Numbered from the stretch's first letter, positions 26,810 to 35,725 are shown. The stretch is 64,000 nt of DNA from Ammoniphilus sp. CFH 90114 (GCF_004123195.1 NZ_SDLI01000009.1:164357-228356); one strand, 5' to 3'. Numbers and translations: made by a program. The notes: generated from the letters alone by a model not told the origin.

Positions 26810-27209
26810 TTTTATTCCTCCCCTAGTTCATTCACGAACTAACCTCAATGATCATAACAGAAAATTAAAAGTATGACTTACTTCTCACTCATTATATGGC
26901 AACTCTCTATATCTTTTCCATCCTTAACCAGCCCCACTCCCTATTTTAATCAAAAAAGAGGGCATGTAACGCTAACGCCACATGCCTAGAAAATTCCGAT
27001 GCTACTAGTTAAAAGGGGATGGAGAAAATTTTTCAATTTTATTATATGACAGCGGGACTAAAATTTCAATATAAGGACAATATCAGTCCCAAAACATGCA
27101 AATCAAACCATTTCAAACTATAAAATTTAGCCTAGAGAAGTACTCCAAGTGGGCTTTCGACATAAGGTATCCTAACAGCCCAAAACGATTGCACAAGGAG
27201 GAATTTTCA
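26810..27209. other. 400-base intergenic region upstream of pgi and the SOD gene
   Basis: AT-rich, divergent promoter region. It holds a hairpin GGCATGT/ACATGCC (26961-26986) followed on the minus strand by TTTTTT, and GGGACT/AGTCCC (27053-27092) close to the SOD reading frame. No convincing open reading frame, riboswitch or binding site was recognised. The frame from 27096 is contiguous with the SOD gene but is taken as untranslated because the ribosome-binding site lies at 27195-27202. Confidence 0.5.
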
Positions 27210-28193
27210 TTGAGTGAACATGAGCTTTCACCAGAATGGAAAAAGTGGATGGATCAGATGATTCATTGGATTCATGAGCATAAAGATTTTATCGCTACTC
27301 TTCAGTCTGGGGACCATGTTACCCCCGAACAGTCTGCGACTTTAAACAAATGGAATAAGCGCTTTTCCCAGCTTCTCTATGAATTCGAACAGCTTGAACA
27401 GGCACCGATTGCCCGAAGTCAGCTCTCCTTAAAGCAGTTGTATAAACATGCTCATTATCTAAGGGAACAATTTCTGCAATATGCTAATCAGCAGTTTGCC
27501 ATACATGAGATTCAAACAGTGAGCACTCGTTCCGAGGAGGAAACCCTAAAGGAACGACCTAGCGGCCCGGTACCGATCGGGAGACATACATTGCCTCCCC
27601 TCCCTTATCCCTATAATGCTCTTGAGCCACACATAGATGAAAAAACAATGAGACTCCACCATGATGTACACCATCAAAGCTATGTGGATGGACTCAATAA
27701 AGCAGAGAAGGAAATGCAAAAAGCAAGAAAAGCCGGAGATTTTGCTTTAATTAAGCACTGGGAGCGGGAAGCTGCTTTTCATGGGGCAGGCCATTACTTA
27801 CACACCATATTTTGGAACAATATGAGACCAGGTGGAGGAGGCTCTCCTAAAGGTGAATTATTGCGTCAGATTGAGCAATCTTTCGGAAGCTTCCGCGCTT
27901 TTCAGCAACACTTCTCAGCCGCAGCAGAAAAAGTAGAAGGAGTGGGTTGGGCCTTGTTGGTGTGGTCCCCGCGCTCCCACCGGCTTGAAATCCTCCAAGC
28001 TGAAAAACATCAAAATTTGTCCCAGCAAGACGTAATTCCTTTGCTTGTCCTTGACGTTTGGGAGCATGCCTACTACTTAAAGTACCAGAATAAGCGGAAA
28101 GATTATATTCAGGCTTGGTGGAACGTCGTCAATTGGAATGATGTAGAGGCTCGTTATGAACATGCCAGCAAACTTAAATGGATTCCTTTCTAG
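27210..28193 (+). CDS. Fe/Mn superoxide dismutase with long N-terminal helical extension
   Basis: 327 residues from the TTG at 27210, chosen because AAGGAGG lies eight bases upstream (an ATG at 27096 lacks a site). Residues 1-120 are a charged, helical extension (SEHELSPEWKKWMDQMIHW...). The Fe/Mn SOD domain follows from HTLPPLPYPYNALEP. Metal ligands are His in MRLHHDVHHQSY, His in GAGHYLHTIFWNNM, and Asp plus His in VLDVWEHAYYLKY. Length is about 1.6 times a classical SOD but similar in style to the SodF group of Bacillus, which also carries an extension. It removes superoxide in the cytoplasm; the role of the extension is unknown. Confidence 0.9.
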   Translation: MSEHELSPEWKKWMDQMIHWIHEHKDFIATLQSGDHVTPEQSATLNKWNKRFSQLLYEFEQLEQAPIARSQLSLKQLYKHAHYLREQFLQYANQQFAIHEIQTVSTRSEEETLKERPSGPVPIGRHTLPPLPYPYNALEPHIDEKTMRLHHDVHHQSYVDGLNKAEKEMQKARKAGDFALIKHWEREAAFHGAGHYLHTIFWNNMRPGGGGSPKGELLRQIEQSFGSFRAFQQHFSAAAEKVEGVGWALLVWSPRSHRLEILQAEKHQNLSQQDVIPLLVLDVWEHAYYLKYQNKRKDYIQAWWNVVNWNDVEARYEHASKLKWIPF

Positions 28194-28201
28194 AACGAAT
28201 A

Positions 28202-28226
28202 AGAGGATGGCTCTATGCCATCCTCT
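28202..28226. terminator. Hairpin between the SOD and BCCT genes
   Basis: AGAGGATGGC pairs perfectly with GCCATCCTCT around a 5-base loop. It overlaps the BCCT stop codon and can serve both converging genes; U-tracts are weak. Confidence 0.65.
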
Positions 28227-29745
28227 ACTCATTTTCAATTAATTTGTCTAGTTTCTTCCTTCTTTTCTTTTCTTTTCTTCTTTCCTCCTTCGCTTCTTCT
28301 TCCAATGCCCTTAGGATGGACACACACATAAGTCCCATGATGATAGCAAATGGAAAAGCAGCGACAATCGATGCCGTCTGAAGAGCTTGCAGACCTCCAC
28401 TTAACAATAAAACGATGGCTATGGAAGATTGCAGGAAGCCCCAAGTAATCTTTACTCGGTTCGTCGGATTCAGTTGACCCTCTGAGGATAACATGCCTAG
28501 AACAAACGTCGCAGAATCAGCTGAGGTAATGAAGAAAGTAATAATTAATAAAGTCGCCAGCAGAGATAAGAACGTCCCGAAAGGTAGATGTCCTAAAGTC
28601 GTAAATAAAGCTGTTGTTACATCGTTCTGAACCGCTTCTGCGATATTCAACTTTTCAAAGATCTCAAAATGTAAAGCGGTACCTCCAAAAACAGAGAACC
28701 AAAAGAAACTAAATAAACTAGGGATAAGCAATACGCCTAGAACAAACTCTTTAATCGTTCGTCCTCTTGAGACGCGCGCAATAAACATCCCTACAAACGG
28801 AGCCCATGCAATCCACCAGGCCCAATAAAAGAGAGTCCAATCTCCTACCCAAGGATTTTGCGTAAAGGGAGCCAGACGCAAGCTCATCTGGATGAGATTT
28901 TGCAAATAGCTTCCTAGGATGGTTGTAAAGATATCAAAGAGAAAGAAGGTGGGTCCAAGAAGAAGAGTAGTTAGTAAAAGACCTAGGGCAACAAGCAAAT
29001 TCGCGTTACTGAGAATTCGAATTCCTTTGTCTAGGCCCGTTGTTGCTGAAAGCATATAAAGAATAGTCACCACTCCAATAATGGTAACCTGCACATAGGC
29101 ATTCGCCGGAATTCCAAATAAATAGCCTAATCCCCCATTGATTTGCAGTGTTCCCAAGCCTAATGAAGTAGCCACCCCAAATGACGTGGCTATAATCGCC
29201 AGGATATCAATGGCTCGACCAATGGGACCCTTTACCCTCTCCCCTAAAAGAGGATAAAAGGTCCAGCTAATAAGTCCCCTATATCCTTTTCGATATTGAA
29301 AATAAGCGAGTGCTAAAGCAATCACCGTATAAATTCCCCATGGATGAAGGCCCCAATGGAAAAAGGCGAAGCGCAAAGCCATACGAGCAGCATCAGCCGT
29401 CTGAGCTTCGCCCATAGGTGGTGTAATATAATGGTAGATGGGTTCTGCTACTCCCCAGAAAACCAGACCAATCCCCATTCCTGCACTGAAAAGCATAGCA
29501 AACCAAGAACGATTCGAATATTCAGGGTCATCATCATCGGACCCTAGTCGAATATGTCCGTATTTGCTAAAAGCGAGAAAGAGAGAAAATACAAGAAAAG
29601 CAAATGCTGCGAGAAGGTAGAGCCATCCGAACTTTTGAATCGTAAAACCAAGCGCCTCGTTGGCAAAACTCGCCAAGTTATCGGGATTAATCGCCCCCCA
29701 TAGGACAAACAATGCTACAATGATGACAGAGATATAAAAGACCAT
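28225..29745 (-). CDS. BCCT-family compatible-solute transporter (OpuD/BetP-like)
   Basis: 506 residues from an ATG with AGGAGGAG upstream, with twelve membrane segments. The hallmark BCCT tryptophan-rich motif is in FYWAWWIAWAPFVGMFIARVSRGRTIKEF. AMLFSAGMGIGLVFWGVAEP, the glycine-rich sodium-site helix, and ITSADSATFVLGML are present as well. The C-terminal tail is strongly charged (EEEAKEERRKEKKRRKK), as in osmosensing BCCT carriers. It should import betaine, choline or ectoine with sodium. The ectABCD operon lies only 2.4 kb away, consistent with an osmoprotection role; substrate remains to be shown. Confidence 0.93.
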   Translation of the reverse strand: MVFYISVIIVALFVLWGAINPDNLASFANEALGFTIQKFGWLYLLAAFAFLVFSLFLAFSKYGHIRLGSDDDDPEYSNRSWFAMLFSAGMGIGLVFWGVAEPIYHYITPPMGEAQTADAARMALRFAFFHWGLHPWGIYTVIALALAYFQYRKGYRGLISWTFYPLLGERVKGPIGRAIDILAIIATSFGVATSLGLGTLQINGGLGYLFGIPANAYVQVTIIGVVTILYMLSATTGLDKGIRILSNANLLVALGLLLTTLLLGPTFFLFDIFTTILGSYLQNLIQMSLRLAPFTQNPWVGDWTLFYWAWWIAWAPFVGMFIARVSRGRTIKEFVLGVLLIPSLFSFFWFSVFGGTALHFEIFEKLNIAEAVQNDVTTALFTTLGHLPFGTFLSLLATLLIITFFITSADSATFVLGMLSSEGQLNPTNRVKITWGFLQSSIAIVLLLSGGLQALQTASIVAAFPFAIIMGLMCVSILRALEEEAKEERRKEKKRRKKLDKLIENE

Positions 29746-29904
29746 AAGCTCCTCCTATTTTTGCGTCGCATTCCTTATTTTGTTAGTTCATGTTGGGACT
29801 TATACATATTCACTGATTTTGGTTACAAGAAAAAAGATTGGCGTATCCCAAGTTTTCTGGTTATTATGAAAAGAAAGGTATAAATCAGAAGGAGGACAAG
29901 ATCT

Positions 29905-30615
29905 ATGAGTAATGACCGTTGGGGAATCGTTGGTATTGGGAAATTAGGAAAGGCCATTGTCCACCAGCTGCGGACTACGAACGATAGGATATTTTTTTAT
30001 CATCCGAATGAAACTAAAGCAAACGACTTTCAGCAAGAGTTTCCGAATACAAGCTTTATAAATAAAAAGGAACTATCTTCGCTAGGTTTTCTTATTCTCA
30101 CATTGCCTGCCCAGCAAATGGCTCCTTTTATCAACGAACTAGAGTCCGAAGGAATTTCCTTGCGCAATACCCTTCTTCTTAATCTTGCTACGGCCATGTC
30201 AACACAGGAACTTCAAGAACAATTCCCTCACCTTCAATGGATGGGTGTGAAGTTTATGGGTCACTCTGAGGATCTTCGTCTTCACGGGGATGGATTATTC
30301 ATTGCTGAACCAAAGGATAACTATACAGATCAAGAACAAGCCGTCATTTCGTTTTTCAACCAAATTGGCAAAGTCCTTTTTGATCAGGAATCTTCTGTAG
30401 AGAAGCTGAACAAGCTAGCTACATACTACGCAATTAAAGCAGCAAAAGAATTAGAAACAGAGGTCCGCCGTCTAGGCTTCCCTAAGGAATACGAAGCCCG
30501 CGCGCTGTCTTCTATTGCTCCTGAGGTATTGCGTTCTTATACGATGGGAACCATGGGACACTTCGCCCAAAAGATCGCAGAATCATTTGATCTCGAAAAG
30601 AAGGAGAAAGCTTGA
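29905..30615 (+). CDS. Pyrroline-5-carboxylate-reductase-like NAD(P)-binding protein
   Basis: 236 residues from an ATG with GGAGG upstream. A Rossmann motif GIVGIGKLGKAIVHQL starts at residue 7, with NETKANDFQQEFPN as the second strand-helix. LTLPAQQMAPFINELES fits ProC/F420-oxidoreductase-type dehydrogenases. The C-terminal helical region (LATYYAIKAAKELETEVRRL) corresponds to the dimerisation domain of ProC but is divergent. The sequence is shorter than normal ProC (about 270), so catalytic activity on P5C is uncertain. It shares a transcript with the lipoprotein gene 19 bases downstream. Confidence 0.7.
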   Translation: MSNDRWGIVGIGKLGKAIVHQLRTTNDRIFFYHPNETKANDFQQEFPNTSFINKKELSSLGFLILTLPAQQMAPFINELESEGISLRNTLLLNLATAMSTQELQEQFPHLQWMGVKFMGHSEDLRLHGDGLFIAEPKDNYTDQEQAVISFFNQIGKVLFDQESSVEKLNKLATYYAIKAAKELETEVRRLGFPKEYEARALSSIAPEVLRSYTMGTMGHFAQKIAESFDLEKKEKA

Positions 30616-30634
30616 TTTTAGGAGGAATACATCT

Positions 30635-31060
30635 GTGAAATGGCTTCAATGGTTGACCATTTTGGTCATCCTTACTGGATGCGGTGCAGAACCACCTCAA
30701 ACGGACTGGACCCTAAGTCCAACCTTTCTATCTGATGGCAAATCCTTAAGAGGAGTACCAGAGCATTTGGCCATCGAGGATAAACCTTTCTTTGCTGAAG
30801 AAAGAGACGAATACATTTGGTATTTCTGGGGATCAAGCGCAGAACTTGCCGGTAAATTAACCGCTGTCGCGGTGCATCAGGAAACAGGTAGGACGCTCAC
30901 CCTTATAGACCGATCGTTCATGGTACCGGTTAAACCTCTTCATGGAGCAGATAACCATACTTCGTCGATTCTTTCCCTCCCCCTTGCAGGGCTTTGGCGG
31001 ATAGATGCCTATATAAACGGCCAGATGTTTGGGAATATCATTATAGAAGTGCAGGAGTAA
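30635..31060 (+). CDS. DUF4871-like lipoprotein
   Basis: 141 residues from a GTG with AGGAGG eight bases upstream. The signal sequence WLQWLTILVILTGCGAE contains the lipobox LTGC, so it is probably anchored to the outer face of the membrane. The mature part has DEYIWYFWGSSAELAGKLTA, AVHQETGRTLTL and GLWRIDAYINGQMFGNIIIE, a pattern recalled from DUF4871 proteins of Bacilli. That assignment is from memory of the pattern. No catalytic motif is visible. It ends at a strong terminator and follows the ProC-like gene in an operon. Confidence 0.72.
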   Translation: MKWLQWLTILVILTGCGAEPPQTDWTLSPTFLSDGKSLRGVPEHLAIEDKPFFAEERDEYIWYFWGSSAELAGKLTAVAVHQETGRTLTLIDRSFMVPVKPLHGADNHTSSILSLPLAGLWRIDAYINGQMFGNIIIEVQE

Positions 31061-31062
31061 AG

Positions 31063-31098
31063 AGAAGGGGCTGACGATTAACGGTCAGCCCCTTTTGC
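31063..31098. terminator. Bidirectional terminator
   Basis: AAGGGGCTGAC (31065-31075) pairs with GTCAGCCCCTT (31084-31094) between converging genes, followed by TTTTGCTT. Confidence 0.85.
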
Positions 31099-31797
31099 TT
31101 AAATATGAAGTTCTAGTCTTAAATCCTCTAATTGTAACACCTTTCCTGTTGGTTGGTCGGAAGTCTCTAAGTAGTGCAAGAGTTTCTTCGCGACTAGGGC
31201 AGGATCACTTCCAGAAGACTGCAAGTTTGTTTTCATACTGCCAGGATTAATTACATAGGCTTGAATGCCATGGCGTCTTTCTTCTTCATCGATAGAATAC
31301 GTCAAGGCTTCTATGGCTGCCTTACTCGCACTATAAGCCGCAAATCCGGCAGCCCCTGTCTTTGCTAGTCCAGAGGTTAGATTTACAATCCTTCCTCCTC
31401 TTTGCCTTCTCATCTGAGCAATGACTTCACGACTCATCAGATAAGTACCTGTTACATTGTTTTCAATCTGGTATTTCCATTCTTCTAAGCTGCTGTCTGC
31501 TACTGAGCTATTAGCAAAGACCGCTGCATTATTAATTAGCACATCAATTCTTCCAAATCGGTCAATTGCCTCAAGAACCAATGACTTAACTTCTTCTTCA
31601 TCCGATACATCAGCGGAGATAGCTAAGATATTGTTACGATAAGCTTCTAATTGTTTTTCTAGTTCCTCTAATTTAGATCTTCTTCTCCCACAAACGACAA
31701 GCTTCACTCCTTCTTGCGCCAACTGAAGAGCAAGTTCCTTGCCTAATCCCGTTCCAGCACCTGTAATTAAGTAGACTTGTTCCTTTCTTACACTCAC
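31099..31797 (-). CDS. Short-chain dehydrogenase/reductase
   Basis: 232 residues from the GTG at 31797, chosen because GGAGGGG lies seven bases ahead (the frame extends 15 bases further). Classical SDR features are the cofactor motif TGAGTGLGKELA near residue 13, CGRRRSK favouring NADP(H), and DVSDEEEVKSLV. NNAAVFAN and the catalytic YSASK (Tyr and Lys) preceded by NLTSGLAKTG follow. The substrate is unknown. It is a single-gene unit; the 290 bases upstream are AT-rich and include the ect promoter region on the other strand. Confidence 0.92.
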   Translation of the reverse strand: MSVRKEQVYLITGAGTGLGKELALQLAQEGVKLVVCGRRRSKLEELEKQLEAYRNNILAISADVSDEEEVKSLVLEAIDRFGRIDVLINNAAVFANSSVADSSLEEWKYQIENNVTGTYLMSREVIAQMRRQRGGRIVNLTSGLAKTGAAGFAAYSASKAAIEALTYSIDEEERRHGIQAYVINPGSMKTNLQSSGSDPALVAKKLLHYLETSDQPTGKVLQLEDLRLELHI

Positions 31798-32022
31798 CTT
31801 AATCCCCTCCACCTTATTATTCCGAGTAAAACTATGTGGTTATATTTAATTGATTATAATAATATTTAGTATTTATTTCAATAATTTTCTTATAATTTTG
31901 CAAATCTTGAGTATATGAGAGTCATTGGGAGGATTTGGGAGCATTATGGAATAAGATAATAGGTGATCTTAGCCTAGTCTAGCTGAGCCTCAATCATCTA
32001 GAGTAATCCTCTGTCACCCTCT

Positions 32023-32052
32023 TTGACACCCTTTTGTCATTCGCGTTAAGAT
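32023..32052 (+). promoter_or_regulatory. Putative sigma-A promoter of ectABCD
   Basis: A perfect TTGACA (32023-32028) and TAAGAT (32047-32052) with an 18-base spacer lie 36 bases upstream of ectA. The 31813-32087 gap is otherwise AT-rich with no further feature recognised. Confidence 0.55.
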
Positions 32053-32087
32053 AGAACATGTAAACAAATTGGCAAAAGGAGGCAAGA

Positions 32088-32594
32088 ATGAGCTCTCATT
32101 TGACGACAACTTTCTTTCACTTCCGCAAACCGCGAAAGGAAGATGCAGCAGAGATATGGAAATTAATAAAAGGAACTAGAGTGCTAGATTTAAATTCAGC
32201 TTACTGCTATCTCATGCTTTGCGAATGGTTTCCTGATACTTGCGTTATTGCAGAAGAGGATCAACAAATTGTCGGCTTCGTGTCCGCTTTCCGTCCACCT
32301 AATAAACCAGATGTCATCTTTGTATGGCAAGTGGCTGTACAAGAGTCCATGCGTGGGAAGGGCTTAGGGAAAAAGCTCCTGCAAGAGTTACTAGAACGGG
32401 ATGAATGTGAAAATATTCACTATCTAGAAGCTACGGTTTCCCCATCTAATCTTGCATCACAGTCTTTATTTCAAAGCCTTGCCCAACAATTAAATTGCTC
32501 TTGCTGTGTTCAGGAGTGCTTCTCTGTTGATATGTTCCCGGAACCCGGACATGAAGCCGAACAGATCTATAGGATCGGTCCAATTGTACGTTAA
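32088..32594 (+). CDS. ectA: L-2,4-diaminobutyrate N-acetyltransferase
   Basis: 168 residues from an ATG with AAAGGAGG seven bases upstream. The GNAT fold is clear: FRKPRKEDAAEIWKLI at the N-terminus; LDLNSAYCYLMLCEWF and WQVAVQESMRGKGLGKKLL, which contains the acetyl-CoA loop (QxxxGKG type). LEATVSPSNLASQSLFQSLA follows. Together with the ectB, ectC and ectD genes downstream this is the ectoine acetyltransferase, making N-gamma-acetyl-diaminobutyrate from diaminobutyrate. First gene of a four-gene operon. Confidence 0.97.
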   Translation: MSSHLTTTFFHFRKPRKEDAAEIWKLIKGTRVLDLNSAYCYLMLCEWFPDTCVIAEEDQQIVGFVSAFRPPNKPDVIFVWQVAVQESMRGKGLGKKLLQELLERDECENIHYLEATVSPSNLASQSLFQSLAQQLNCSCCVQECFSVDMFPEPGHEAEQIYRIGPIVR

Positions 32595-32626
32595 ATTAAA
32601 AGAATATTCAGAAAGGCAGTGAGTGT

Positions 32627-33919
32627 ATGCAAGCTATAAAGGAAATAGATGCCCAACTAAGAGTCTTTGAAGAGCATGAGTCTGAAGTTCGAAGCTATAT
32701 TCGAAGCTTCCCAACTACGTTTGTCAAAGCAAAGGGTCACACCCTCTGGGACATAGAAGGCAAAGAATATCTTGATTTCTTCGCTGGGGCTGGGGCCTTA
32801 AATTATGGTCATAATCACCCTAAGATGAAAGAAAAGCTTCTGGCTTATATTGCTGAAGATGGCATCTCCCATAGTCTGGATATGGCCACAGGGGCCAAAA
32901 GGACTTTCCTCGAGAGGTTCCACGACGTTATCCTAAAGCCTAGAAAATTAGAGTACAAGGTGATGTTTCCTGGCCCTACAGGAACAAACACAGTAGAAGC
33001 CGCCTTGAAGTTGGCTCGTAAAGTGACGGGACGCGACCTGGTCATTAGTTTTACAAATGCTTTTCATGGAATGACCTTAGGATCCCTTTCAATAACTGGT
33101 AACGCCTTTAAACGTGACGGAGCTGGCATCCCGCTACATAACAGTGTATCGATGCCCTTTGATAATTATCTCGGTGAAGGCATGGATACGGTAGATTACT
33201 TGGAGCGTTTCCTTGAAGATAACGGCAGTGGTGTTGCTCTTCCTGCAGCTATTATCCTCGAAACTTTGCAGGGGGAAGGCGGTCTGAACGTAGCCAATTA
33301 TGAATGGCTTAAGCGAATTGAAGAAGTGTGTCGACGATGGGATATCTTGCTGATTATTGATGATGTTCAAGTAGGATGCGGACGTACAGGTCCATTCTTC
33401 AGCTTTGAGCCTGCAGGAATTACACCCGATATTGTTTGTTTGTCAAAATCCATTAGTGGTTATGGTATTCCAATGGCTCTCACCCTTATTAAACCTGAGT
33501 ACGATATCTGGAGCCCTGGTGAACATAACGGTACCTTTCGTGGACATAACTTAGCCTTCATTACGGCAACGGAAGCCCTTTCCTTCTGGGAAACCGATGC
33601 GTTTCGTTTAGACATTGAAGAAAAAGGAAAGCGCGTCGAGCAATTTCTTCTGCAATTAGTTGAACATTACCCTGTGATCCAAGGGGAGGTTCGTGGACGC
33701 GGTCTTATGCGTGGGGTAGCGTGCGGTGTGGATGGTGCAGCTGAAAAGATATGTTCAGAAGCCTTTAAACGAGGATTAATAATGGAGACATCTGGTCCAA
33801 ATAGTGAAGTGTTCAAGATTATGCCTCCATTAACGATAGACCCGGATGCCTTAATCAAAGGATTTGCGATTATTGAAGAAAGTGTCAAAGCTTACTTGCA
33901 GTCTGGACATCAGGTATAA
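32627..33919 (+). CDS. ectB: Diaminobutyrate-2-oxoglutarate aminotransferase
   Basis: 430 residues. A class-III PLP aminotransferase with [17 protein letters not shown] near residue 48, [19 protein letters not shown] and [18 protein letters not shown]. The PLP Asp lies in [15 protein letters not shown], and the Schiff-base Lys in [15 protein letters not shown]. It converts aspartate-semialdehyde to L-2,4-diaminobutyrate using glutamate, the first committed step of ectoine synthesis. It starts 33 bases after ectA with a weaker AAAGGCAGTG site. Confidence 0.97.
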   Translation: MQAIKEIDAQLRVFEEHESEVRSYIRSFPTTFVKAKGHTLWDIEGKEYLDFFAGAGALNYGHNHPKMKEKLLAYIAEDGISHSLDMATGAKRTFLERFHDVILKPRKLEYKVMFPGPTGTNTVEAALKLARKVTGRDLVISFTNAFHGMTLGSLSITGNAFKRDGAGIPLHNSVSMPFDNYLGEGMDTVDYLERFLEDNGSGVALPAAIILETLQGEGGLNVANYEWLKRIEEVCRRWDILLIIDDVQVGCGRTGPFFSFEPAGITPDIVCLSKSISGYGIPMALTLIKPEYDIWSPGEHNGTFRGHNLAFITATEALSFWETDAFRLDIEEKGKRVEQFLLQLVEHYPVIQGEVRGRGLMRGVACGVDGAAEKICSEAFKRGLIMETSGPNSEVFKIMPPLTIDPDALIKGFAIIEESVKAYLQSGHQV

Positions 33920-33970
33920 GTTAAAAGAACATGAGCTCTGATAAATAACCATTAAAAAGGAGAGTTAATC

Positions 33971-34366
33971 ATGATAGTAAGATCTCTAGAAGAAATCAAA
34001 GGTTCAAATGACCATGTGGATGATAAGAACTGGGAAAGTAGACGTTTCCTCCTTAAGAAAGACGGAATGGGCTTCTCCCTTCATGATACGATTATTCGGG
34101 CAGGTACGGAATCCACTTTTTGGTATAAATACCATCAAGAAGCCGTCTATTGCATCGAAGGAGAAGGAGAGATTGAAGATCTAACGAACGGGAAGTTATA
34201 TCCCATTCAAGCTGGTACCATGTATGCCCTAGATGGCCATGAAAAACATCGCTTACGAGCCAAAACCGATATGCGAATGGTTTGCGTCTTTAATCCCCCG
34301 TGTACGGGAAGAGAAACCCATGATGAAGAAGGCGCCTACCCTCTCCCTTCAGAAGAAATGGTTTAA
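33971..34366 (+). CDS. ectC: L-ectoine synthase
   Basis: 131 residues from an ATG with AAAGGAGAG upstream. A cupin-fold protein with WYKYHQEAVYCIEGEGEIED and MYALDGHEKHRLRA as the two cupin boxes, of the length typical for EctC. It closes the ring of N-gamma-acetyl-diaminobutyrate to ectoine by water elimination and needs a metal such as iron. It is 52 bases after ectB and 31 bases before ectD. Confidence 0.97.
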   Translation: MIVRSLEEIKGSNDHVDDKNWESRRFLLKKDGMGFSLHDTIIRAGTESTFWYKYHQEAVYCIEGEGEIEDLTNGKLYPIQAGTMYALDGHEKHRLRAKTDMRMVCVFNPPCTGRETHDEEGAYPLPSEEMV

Positions 34367-34396
34367 TGCAAAGATTTATTCAATAGGAGTGATAGC

Positions 34397-35281
34397 ATGA
34401 TCGATATCTACCCGTCAAGAATCAGTAGTAAACCGACGATTACGGAGAGAAAAGATCCGGTGGTCTATTCTCCCCTATCCAAGTCCGGCCCTCTCCGCGT
34501 AGACCAATTAAAATCTTATGAAGAGAATGGGTTTCTATTCTTAGAAAGCTTCTTTACTGATGCTGAAGTAGAGATGATGCGGGATGAGCTTTCGCGTGTA
34601 ATGGATCAAAGTAAAGATTCTACGGCAAAAGAAGTCATTCGGGAACCCCAAAGCCAAGAAGTTCGTTCTGTTTTTGCGGTTCATAACCAAGATCTCTTCT
34701 TTGAGCGCCTGTCCAATGACAAGCGTCTTGTCGAGATGATGCAGCAGTTGCTAGGAAGTGACGTGTACATTCATCAATCTCGAATTAATTTGAAATCTGG
34801 ATTCACAGGAAAAGAGTTTTATTGGCATTCTGATTTTGAAACATGGCATGTTGAAGACGGTATGCCACGCATGAGAGCGATCAGTTGCTCCATTACCCTA
34901 ACGGAGAATACTCCATTTAATGGTCCGCTTATGCTTATTCCTCGATCTCATAAGCGATTTGTATCTTGCGTAGGTGAAACACCTGAAGATCACTATGAAA
35001 AATCTTTACGCAAGCAAGAGTATGGCGTTCCGGATCAGGACAGTCTTACCCTGCTCGCCAAGCAAGGGGGAATTGTTGCTCCTACAGGCCCTGCCGGCTC
35101 CATCATCCTGTTCGACTGCAATATTATGCACGGCTCAAATAGCAATATTAGCCCGCTTCCGCGAAGCAATGTGTTCTTTGTCTTCAATAGCGTGGAAAAC
35201 CGATTGGTTCAACCCTTCTCTGGTCAGAAGCCAAGACCAGAATATATTGCAGCAAGAGAATCTGTGCTATCGAGTTTATAA
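34397..35281 (+). CDS. ectD: Ectoine 5-hydroxylase
   Basis: 294 residues from an ATG with AGGAGTG upstream. A non-haem Fe(II)/2-oxoglutarate dioxygenase: the EctD signature FYWHSDFETWHVEDG at residues 141-155 supplies iron ligands His144 and Asp146, and the third ligand His245 is in DCNIMHGSNSN. The 2-oxoglutarate-anchoring Arg is in LPRSNVFFVFNSVENR. It hydroxylates ectoine to (4S,5S)-5-hydroxyectoine, a better protectant against heat and drying. Its presence makes the operon a complete hydroxyectoine pathway. Confidence 0.97.
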   Translation: MIDIYPSRISSKPTITERKDPVVYSPLSKSGPLRVDQLKSYEENGFLFLESFFTDAEVEMMRDELSRVMDQSKDSTAKEVIREPQSQEVRSVFAVHNQDLFFERLSNDKRLVEMMQQLLGSDVYIHQSRINLKSGFTGKEFYWHSDFETWHVEDGMPRMRAISCSITLTENTPFNGPLMLIPRSHKRFVSCVGETPEDHYEKSLRKQEYGVPDQDSLTLLAKQGGIVAPTGPAGSIILFDCNIMHGSNSNISPLPRSNVFFVFNSVENRLVQPFSGQKPRPEYIAARESVLSSL

Positions 35282-35286
35282 TAGAT

Positions 35287-35321
35287 TAGGAACTGCCTTC
35301 AATAGAGGCAGTTCCTGTCTT
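35287..35321 (+). terminator. Terminator of ectABCD
   Basis: AGGAACTGCCT and AGGCAGTTCCT pair around a short loop, followed by GTCTTT. It ends one base before the stop of the small minus-strand gene. Confidence 0.75.
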
Positions 35322-35480
35322 TCATGATGTCGGTTTCTTTCTCCAAGTGGTATTCTCCCATGAAACCGGACAAGTATCGAACGTCTCTCCTTCATGGAAT
35401 GACTTTTCCATCCCATTTTTTTCACAGATATACATTCCGTCTTCTGGCGCTTTATCCCCAGTACGATAAACCTGTTCCAT
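35322..35480 (-). CDS. Small YjzC-like protein, 52 residues
   Basis: An ATG at 35480 preceded by AAAGGAGGAATACTTT opens 52 codons. The product starts EQVYRTGDKAPEDGMYICEK and ends ETFDTCPVSWENTTWRKKP. The FRxGxKAPxxGxY-type opening recalls the YjzC family of Bacillus, whose function is unknown. Two cysteines (CEK and CPVS) are too few for a zinc ribbon alone. It is monocistronic and convergent with ectD. Confidence 0.72.
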   Translation of the reverse strand: MEQVYRTGDKAPEDGMYICEKNGMEKSFHEGETFDTCPVSWENTTWRKKPTS

Positions 35481-35534
35481 AAAGTATTCCTCCTTTTGCT
35501 ATCTAGTTTTTCTCATCCAGGCCAAATCAATGTA

Positions 35535-35590
35535 AAAAGGGCCGAACCCCTAAGGACAGTTTTCACATGTCCTTTTGGGTCAGCCCTTAG
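35535..35590 (-). terminator. Long compound hairpin, terminator-like on the minus strand
   Basis: Nested arms AAGGGC, ACCC and GGACA pair with TGTCC, GGGT and GCCCTT over 35537-35588; on the minus strand a TTTTT run follows. No obvious minus-strand gene ends just upstream, so its role is unclear. Confidence 0.5.
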
Positions 35591-35716
35591 TGGCATTGAA
35601 GTCTCTCTCGGGTGGATCATTATTTTAACCCGTGATTAGAGGTAATATACACGAAGGATAAATTAATTTTCCGCGAATGACCTAGGGTATTCGCCCTTCC
35701 CATGTCTACATTTCTT

Positions 35717-35725
35717 CATACACTA
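35717..35725 (+). promoter_or_regulatory. Possible sigma-K type -10 element upstream of the yjcZ-type gene
   Basis: CATACACTA matches the mother-cell sigma-K -10 pattern CATAnnnTA and lies 32 bases upstream of the ATG at 35758. A convincing -35 was not identified. Confidence 0.3.
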
